From the NCBI GenBank assembly GCA_029532415.1, contig JAQOTA010000060.1:3286001-3350000 (forward strand): a stretch of 64,000 bases of DNA, written 5' to 3'. This document shows, piece after piece, positions 57,907 through 64,000 of this stretch. A model generated the notes under the pieces. That model had not been told where the DNA came from. It searched no databases and saw only the letters and a program-made list of their open reading frames with translations. This DNA comes from Marasmius tenuissimus (taxonomy: Eukaryota > Basidiomycota > Agaricomycetes > Agaricales > Marasmiaceae). The position numbers were made by a program, and so were the translations under genes. Each line of letters starts with the position of its first letter. Positions within the stretch are counted from its first letter, which is position 1.

Positions 57907-60900
57907 ATGTCACCCGGCTCAAGTCCAACTAGCTCTACTTTCCTTCGTCCGACAACCGGCGGTTCTAGCTCGACAACACCAGCGATGAGGCCGAGTCCAT
58001 TATCGAATTCCACGACGGCAGAGGCTTCAAATTCGCAGAGCAACGACGACGATGACGAAGAAAACCAGCATGCGTCGATGACAATTCATCCTCCAGACTA
58101 CGATGCCTTCGATGCTATCTTGCATTCGATATACCTCCATACACAGAGCTCAAACTGGTTCGACACGAGCGCTGTAGGTGGTACCGGTGTCTGTATCCGA
58201 GTTGCCGGGAATGGCCCTCAGGGACAATCGCAGGCCTACTATCGCGTTTTCCCATACAACGATGCGACTTTGGTACCTTTCCATGAAAACGTGTCCAAGA
58301 TGGGTTCTGGGGTGGTGACAGCGGTGAAGGTGAGGGGAGCGAGCGTTCATGCGGTTGTTTCGAGAGTTCGTGAAATGGAGGCGGAGAGCGGTGTGGCTCT
58401 CACATCGATCCCTCTCACTCCGGATACTTGTATACAAGTTCTCCCTACACTCGCTAGTCTTCCGACAGATGCGGAGAGGGATCAGAGAGCTGCTTTTATC
58501 TTGGAAGATGCCAGCTTGGTGATGTGGAGTAGCAGGGAGGGAGTTGAAGGCAAGTTTTGATGTTCCTTGACGGTCCCCTCATTACAATTGCTAACGATCG
58601 ATAATCATCATACAGACATCATCGAGCTCAAAAAAGATCTCGACGAGAAGCTCATCAAGTACATCTGGCGTACACGTGGGAAGCCTAAGCGTGTTGGAAA
58701 TGTACAAGCACCTATCTCGGTGTATCTTCCCAACGGTCTTGAGTTGCATCCACAGTCCAATGTGGTGTCTAGAACAACCTCCATGGCTGACTTCTCCGAC
58801 GCTCGTGGTGGTCCGTACACACCACCACCTGAATACCTTCCGCCAGCTCCGTTCGGTATGGAAGGTGTCGACCGAAGCGCAGCGGAGGGCTGGAGGTATG
58901 GAGAGAAACCCGAAACACACTTGACCCCCACTGCGGAGACAACCAAGGAAGAAGCTGAGGACACAACCCCTCCGCCGAAGAAAAAAGGCTTCCTTGGATG
59001 GTGGAAACTGAACAAGCAGGATAAAGCAGCTCAGGGAGAGAAACGTAAACATGTTCTTTTGGGCCCCCTTTACGCCGGTATCGGTGCTGGGTTGTCTTTG
59101 TGTAAGCTTCTTGCTCCCTTGCTCCATGGTTACGCGTTAATCTCTCTCATTTCGTCCCCAGATTTCGTTACGGCGGGTATCGCGACCCTCATCGAGGAAT
59201 GGGTTCTCGACGGCGACGCTACTCGATTCGCCCTCGTCGTCGTCCTTCCCGTGATCTTCTGCGTGTCTTTGGTAAGTCGAATGACAACCAGCATTCGTTC
59301 AGCATCTACCGTTTCCCCCCTGTCCTAATTTTCACTTTCCACCGCCCAGTTCTTCTGTCTCCAACTCGTCGGAAATATCTCCCTCATCTTCGGTCCCGTT
59401 TCGCAATACCATGAGAACAGCGTCTACTACTCTGCTATCAAACCCGCCCCTAATCCTGAAGTACGTTGACGTTATAAGCAGGCTTCTTCATCTGACTGAT
59501 GGTTTCCTTGCCCTCGACCAGGTCGATCGCAACCTCCCACACATCACTATCCAACTACCCGTCTACAAGGAATCTCTCGAACTCACCATCGGCCCGTCCA
59601 TCATGAGTATCAAAGCGGCAATGCAAACGTACGCCCGTCAAGGGGGAAGTTCTGCTATTTTCGTGAGTGTGCATCATTATCAACTCGGCGTGTTCGTGTT
59701 CTGACACTAAGGTGAAAGGTCTGTGATGATGGTCTCCAACTCGTTTCGGAGGCCGATCGTCAAGAACGCATGGAGTTCTATGCCAGGCATAACATTGGAT
59801 GGGTGGCGCGGCCTAAACATGATTCAAAAGAAGGTGAGTTGGCAGCGCGAGCGTCGTGTTCGCTTCCTTAGCTCATATGACCGTTTCTGTTTCTTTCGTG
59901 ATCATCAGGTGGTTTCAAACGTCCCGGAAAGTTCAAGAAAGCATCCAACATGAACTATGCTTTGACGCTGTCAATGAAACTCGAGCGACACCTCGCCAGG
60001 CTCATCGAGGAGAAAGAAGAGCGCGAGCGGGCCTACAATGAGAACGGCTCGGAGGGTGCTCCTCCCTCATTAGAAGAGGACGACGAGTCTTTGGAAGATA
60101 AGGCGATGAAGTTAGCGATTGAAGAGGTCTATCAGGAGAGTGGCAACCGGTACGTGATACGTCTGTCGATCAGTCAAACCGTTGCTGTTGCTGAATGGAA
60201 CAATGCTCGCTTTGTTTAGATTCAAACCATGGGCATCCAACGGCAAATCTCTTCGAGTCGGTGAAATCATCCTCATCATTGATGCCGACACTATCGTACC
60301 CGAGGACTGTTTCCGCGATGCAGCGAGAGAGATGGCGGCAAGTGAGGAGTTGGCGATTATCCAACATGAAAGTGGTAAGTTCCTCCCGAGTTCTGAGTTC
60401 TGATGTGATGGCGATTCTGATGTGTCCGGCAGATGTCATGCAAGTCGCCCACCATTACTTTGAGAACGGTATCACCCATTTCACGAGACGTATCAACAAG
60501 TGTATCTCCTATGGGTGTGCGAACGGAGAGGTCGCTCCGTTCGTTGGTCACAATGCTTTCCTCCGCTGGAGTGCGGTGCAGGACGCTTCGTTCATCGACG
60601 AGAACGACAGCAACTACTCGGGGAATTGTGCGATACTGAAAGAGCAAGGTATGGCGACCCCACTTCGCTCCATACTCATACTAAGCCCTTTGCTTTATAG
60701 CATCATCACCAACCTTCGAACCTCCGCCTCCCGAGCGGAAGATGTGGTCCGAATCCAACGTCTCGGAAGATTTCGATCTCGCTCTCCGTCTCTTGCTCAA
60801 AGGCTACACCTTACGATGGGCCACCTACTCGAACGGTGGATTCAAGGAAGGTGTCAGTTTGACGGTCGTCGATGAATTGGCTAGGTGGCAGAAATACGCT

Positions 60901-62021
60901 TATGGATGTGACGAGATTATCTTCAACCCTCTCATTCAATGGTGGAGAAAAGGACCGATCAGCAAGCAGCTTAGTGGGTTCATGATGAGTAAGGCACCGG
61001 TTCATTATAAGATTGGAATGTCGAGTTGTAAGTCGTTCACTCATGATATGTCCTCTACCAGTGAGACTGACTTGTGTTCCGACTTGACCAGACATGTTCT
61101 CGTACTACGGTATCGCTGCTGCCACGCTTGGATCTGTTTTGAACTACCTACTTTTGGGGTTGGCGCCGAACCTTGATCGTTTCTACCTCAAAGTTTCGAG
61201 ATTCTCCTAGCCTGTGTGGTCGTTTTCCCTGGTATCGGAAACCTAGGATTCACCCTTCTCGAATACCGCCTGGGTCATCGAAGCGTTGGAGGAGCTGCAT
61301 GGGAGAATATTCGATGGGTTGGGTTCTTGTAAGGGACCGATTCCTGTGACGTGTTCCAGTCATGCTAACGACGACTCTTTCCAGCTTGTTCTTCTTCGGA
61401 GGGCTTAGCATCCATCTATCGACTGCTATCCTGGCTCATTTGTTTTCGTATGACATGTACGCGCCCTTGTTCCTCTTCTATCTATGGTCACTCATACACA
61501 TACTCTGTCAGGACATGGGGTTCAACCGGAAAAGAAGTCGAAAAATCCACATTCTGGATCGAAGTTCCTCGTATCATCAAGGGCTTCAAGCTCTCCTTCG
61601 CCATTTGTTTCTTGATTATCTTCATGATGATCTTCTTCACCACGGACGCGATACCATACGAATGGCAGATTCAGGGATGGAACTGGGCGCTGATCATTCC
61701 GCTTAGTTTGAACGTGGGTTGTCATATCGGACTTCCGGTGAGTACTTCTTCATTACGGTTGTTCGGAATCTTCCCCCCCTCGATTTCCGCTTTCCGCTTC
61801 CCGGCTGGCTGTCGGGATAAGGGGGATTGGACATACGCGCTGCCAAGCTGCATTACTGCAGCCTGTACGGTGCCTTGACCTTGACCTTGGTCTGGTTCCT
61901 GGTCCCTTCAACCTTGTCTGACGTTTTCCAACTCCCGCTGTGACGGACTTAATTGACTGAATATTCAATTTTTCCACTTTAGATCGTCCTGAACCCGTGG
62001 TTGATGAAGTTCTCGTATTGA
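57907..62021 (+). CDS. GT2 glycosyltransferase, multi-pass membrane, 14 exons, one-base frameshift
   Basis: Exons: 57907-58549, 58616-59101, 59162-59271, 59350-59460, 59522-59662, 59719-59833, 59909-60149, 60220-60374, 60433-60648, 60701-61027, 61092-61328, 61385-61456, 61512-61737 and 61983-62021, about 1040 codons. Residues 1-280 form a conserved N-terminal region (DUF7928 type, as I recall). Two membrane helices follow, then the GT-A domain: LPHITIQLPVYKESLELTIG, CDDGLQLVSEADRQER, LIIDADTIVPEDC, NVSEDFDLALRL and ELARWQKYAYG. Four or five C-terminal helices include FFFGGLSIHLSTAILAHLF. It should polymerise or transfer sugar from a nucleotide donor across a membrane; the product is unknown. 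Intron 1 is GC-AG (AAG-GCAAGT). In exon 11 the frame shifts near 61190 (CTCAAAGTTTCG), where one base is missing relative to the reading frame that continues downstream. Confidence 0.88.
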
Positions 62022-63322
62022 TTAACGCTCTCGGACGTGTTTTCAGAGATAAGAAATATACAGTGAGCTCCGGTTCAGGTGTGCCTACAAGATGGCAGGT
62101 GGACTAATACGTTTTCAGTGCATTCTCTCTTCCTCAGTCGTTACAGCTTTCGAAGTCACTAGCATCGTGTTTTTGTTGTCCGCATCAGGTACTGCCGTGT
62201 TGTCGACCATTCCTTGATGCAAAGAGTCCGGCATTACCTGTGCCTGTCCTTACTCAGCTTTGACATGGACCTTTTTTTACTTCTTGTTTCTCATGGGACA
62301 ATCCGAACTGGACTTTGTAGCGTCGCATCACAAGCAACACGCTCACGTTCTCGAACTACTTATTATACGCATACGATCGCAGAGAAACTCCATCTTTTCG
62401 CTGTACTTAGTTTATAATTCTCTCCTGTATTTATACCTCATAGATCTTATTTGTAGTTCAGAAGACTGTAATACACTGGCGTTCTATATATACTAAGTGG
62501 CTTTCGAATCAAAGGAAGGCGCGCTTTGAGCTCGAGGACGCGTGGGAACGACGGCAGGGGTTGCGGTCCAAGTTGAAGCTGGTCCAAGCGTTTGGCGCGG
62601 ATTCGAACTTGAATCGCAACCACCATCACCCCCCCCAATGTTGATGAGCCCTTACTCCTCGCGATTTCCTGCTCCCCCAGAATTACTCGCATCGTATGCT
62701 TGCGGTCTCAAACATTCATGCGTCACTTCCTAGCAACCGTCGGTGGTGAGTCTTTGTAACGCATGGTGTTGTGTGCTCTGAGATCATGGATTAGGCTTGT
62801 TCTGACGACTAGCACAGCTAGACTAGTTTCTCGACACTGCTTTTAAGGGGAAGTGGGATCTCCAAAACGACGAACGTCAGGAGAAGTCTGGGTGGTCGGC
62901 ACCGTTTAACCGCGATATCGATATGTTGCTGACAGTGTCATCCTCACCACTCAACACAACGTCGAGCGATTTTCAAAACCATTGGATTCTATGATTTCGT
63001 TACGCCGACAACCTATCGTTTGTTCCCATCAGAATCTAGAGCTCGAAATCCCAATTTGCCCAGTATTCATTCTCCAACTCGGATTATTCTACATTCTTAT
63101 CCTTAGAAGGATAGAAATAGGTTCCCGTTTAACCAATGCCAGCTGGAGGTCGATGTTGATGCCAGCAAGCAACCAATCGGACCTGTCGACGGGAGGATCA
63201 AGCTCACACGAATCATCTGTATCGAAGCTTTCCCCGTGATAACGAGGTCTCAAAAATACATCTGCCGGAGGGATATATAGTGGCTTGTTTGGCGGAAAGT
63301 CGGGGGGTCATTAAGCCCTCTC
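62022..63322. other. Intergenic
   Basis: About 1.3 kb. The end (63270-63322) has a GGGATATATAGTGGC TATA-like motif shared with the upstream regions of the other DUF6534 genes. A T-arm-like sequence near 62600 does not fold as a tRNA. Confidence 0.4.
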
Positions 63323-64000
63323 ATGGCTTCATTATCTTCGGCAACCTCGTCGTCTTTACCATCCATGGAGATGGGCCCAAGTCCTGGAACGTACGTTCTA
63401 ATTCATGCAATGACTCAGAACAGATGCTAAGGCTTCATTTCATTGTCCTTCGCACGATCAAGTGGGGTCGGTCCGATGGTGAGTACATAGAGACTTCCAG
63501 CGACCTCCTCGACTCACTCGACATCTACCTTGTCTAGTTTGTGGGGATTCTTATTTTATTCGGTCTATTTGGACTTCTTTCCGTCCAGATGTGTATGCCA
63601 GCCCTTTACCCACTTTGAACCTGTTTCGTCTCACATTTCTTGTGCGTTACCTGTTTAGATATCTACCATCTGGCTCGCACGAGGGACAGGGCGGCAATCA
63701 GAGTACTTGTTTACGGCGTCTATATCCTGCTCGTTGTGCAAGTGGTCATGTGTGGCCAGGATGGGTTCGAAAGATTTGCCTCTGCGTCCCACTCTCCATT
63801 GAACGGCATTGGGCTTGGCTGGTTTTTCATACCAATACTGGGTGGGCTTGGTGAGTGGCAATCTCAACAATTGCGCTGGCTCTGAGGCCCTAATCGGCGC
63901 TTTCGAACCTAAAAATTACAGTTACACTTGGAGTACAAACATTTTACGCATGGCGGATTTCTATTCTCTCGGAGAGCAGAATAGGCCCCTTCTTCATGGT
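63323..64000 (+). CDS. DUF6534-type membrane protein, copy 3, partial (3' end outside window)
   Basis: Exons 63323-63390, 63463-63478 (16 nt), 63538-63592, 63659-63850 and 63922 to the window end keep phase. They match copies 1 and 2 exon for exon: MASLSSATSSSLPSMEMGPS, GVGPMFVGILILFGLFGLLS, LVYGVYILLVVQVVMCGQDG and FYAWRISILSESRIGPFF. The gene is on the opposite strand to the other two and lies 9 kb away. No damage in the visible part. Function unknown. Confidence 0.82.

Noticed and set aside
62590..62625. Minus-strand T-arm-like GTTCGAATCC
   Set aside because: Neither T-stem nor acceptor stem pairs.
1..64000. CRISPR arrays, operons or bacterial-type genes
   Set aside because: No regularly spaced direct repeats; genes are intron-rich and eukaryotic throughout.

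Overview
The window is nuclear DNA of a filamentous basidiomycete, most likely an agaricomycete (mushroom-forming fungus). Genes are split by short GT-AG introns of about 45-70 bp. The gene families are typical of that group: NACHT NTPases, DUF6535 and DUF6534 membrane proteins, KDZ transposons and an intron-containing tRNA. I placed exon boundaries by joining reading frames at splice consensus sites. Most joined models keep phase through every exon and end in one stop; the exceptions are stated.

Layout. 1-10460: 3' part of a DUF6535 gene (left edge), APN1-type AP endonuclease IV (1708-3977), a forkhead transcription factor (4426-6767) with a recognisable promoter, then about 3.4 kb of unclear sequence. 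10461-19320: a large NACHT-NTPase gene with one frameshift, urease (16039-18846), and tRNA-Met(CAU) with an intron. 19645-32442: a complete 12.8-kb KDZ DNA transposon with 255-bp terminal inverted repeats, a 7-bp target duplication, an uninterrupted 1006-codon transposase and six other genes. 32750-39180: an inverted, dead second copy of the NACHT gene, carrying a solo LTR and a 1.6-kb CACCAG-ended DNA transposon. Comparison with the first copy shows both empty sites. 39181-49049: a small secreted protein, a class I histone deacetylase, a 390-bp TA-flanked MITE and an intact 3.3-kb hAT element. 49889-64000: two tandem DUF6534 genes and a third at the right edge, a fragment of the secreted-protein gene, a 76-aa I9 protease inhibitor, and a GT2 glycosyltransferase with a one-base frameshift.

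Housekeeping genes (APN1, forkhead, urease, HDAC, GT2) thus alternate with accessory DNA built from at least five mobile elements and two duplicated families. The near-identity of the KDZ repeats and the intact KDZ and hAT transposases suggest recent mobility. The best candidate for a little-described system is the KDZ element with its six passenger genes, which include a basic/coiled-coil protein, an HMG-box-like protein and a protein with an RNase H1 N-terminal-like domain.
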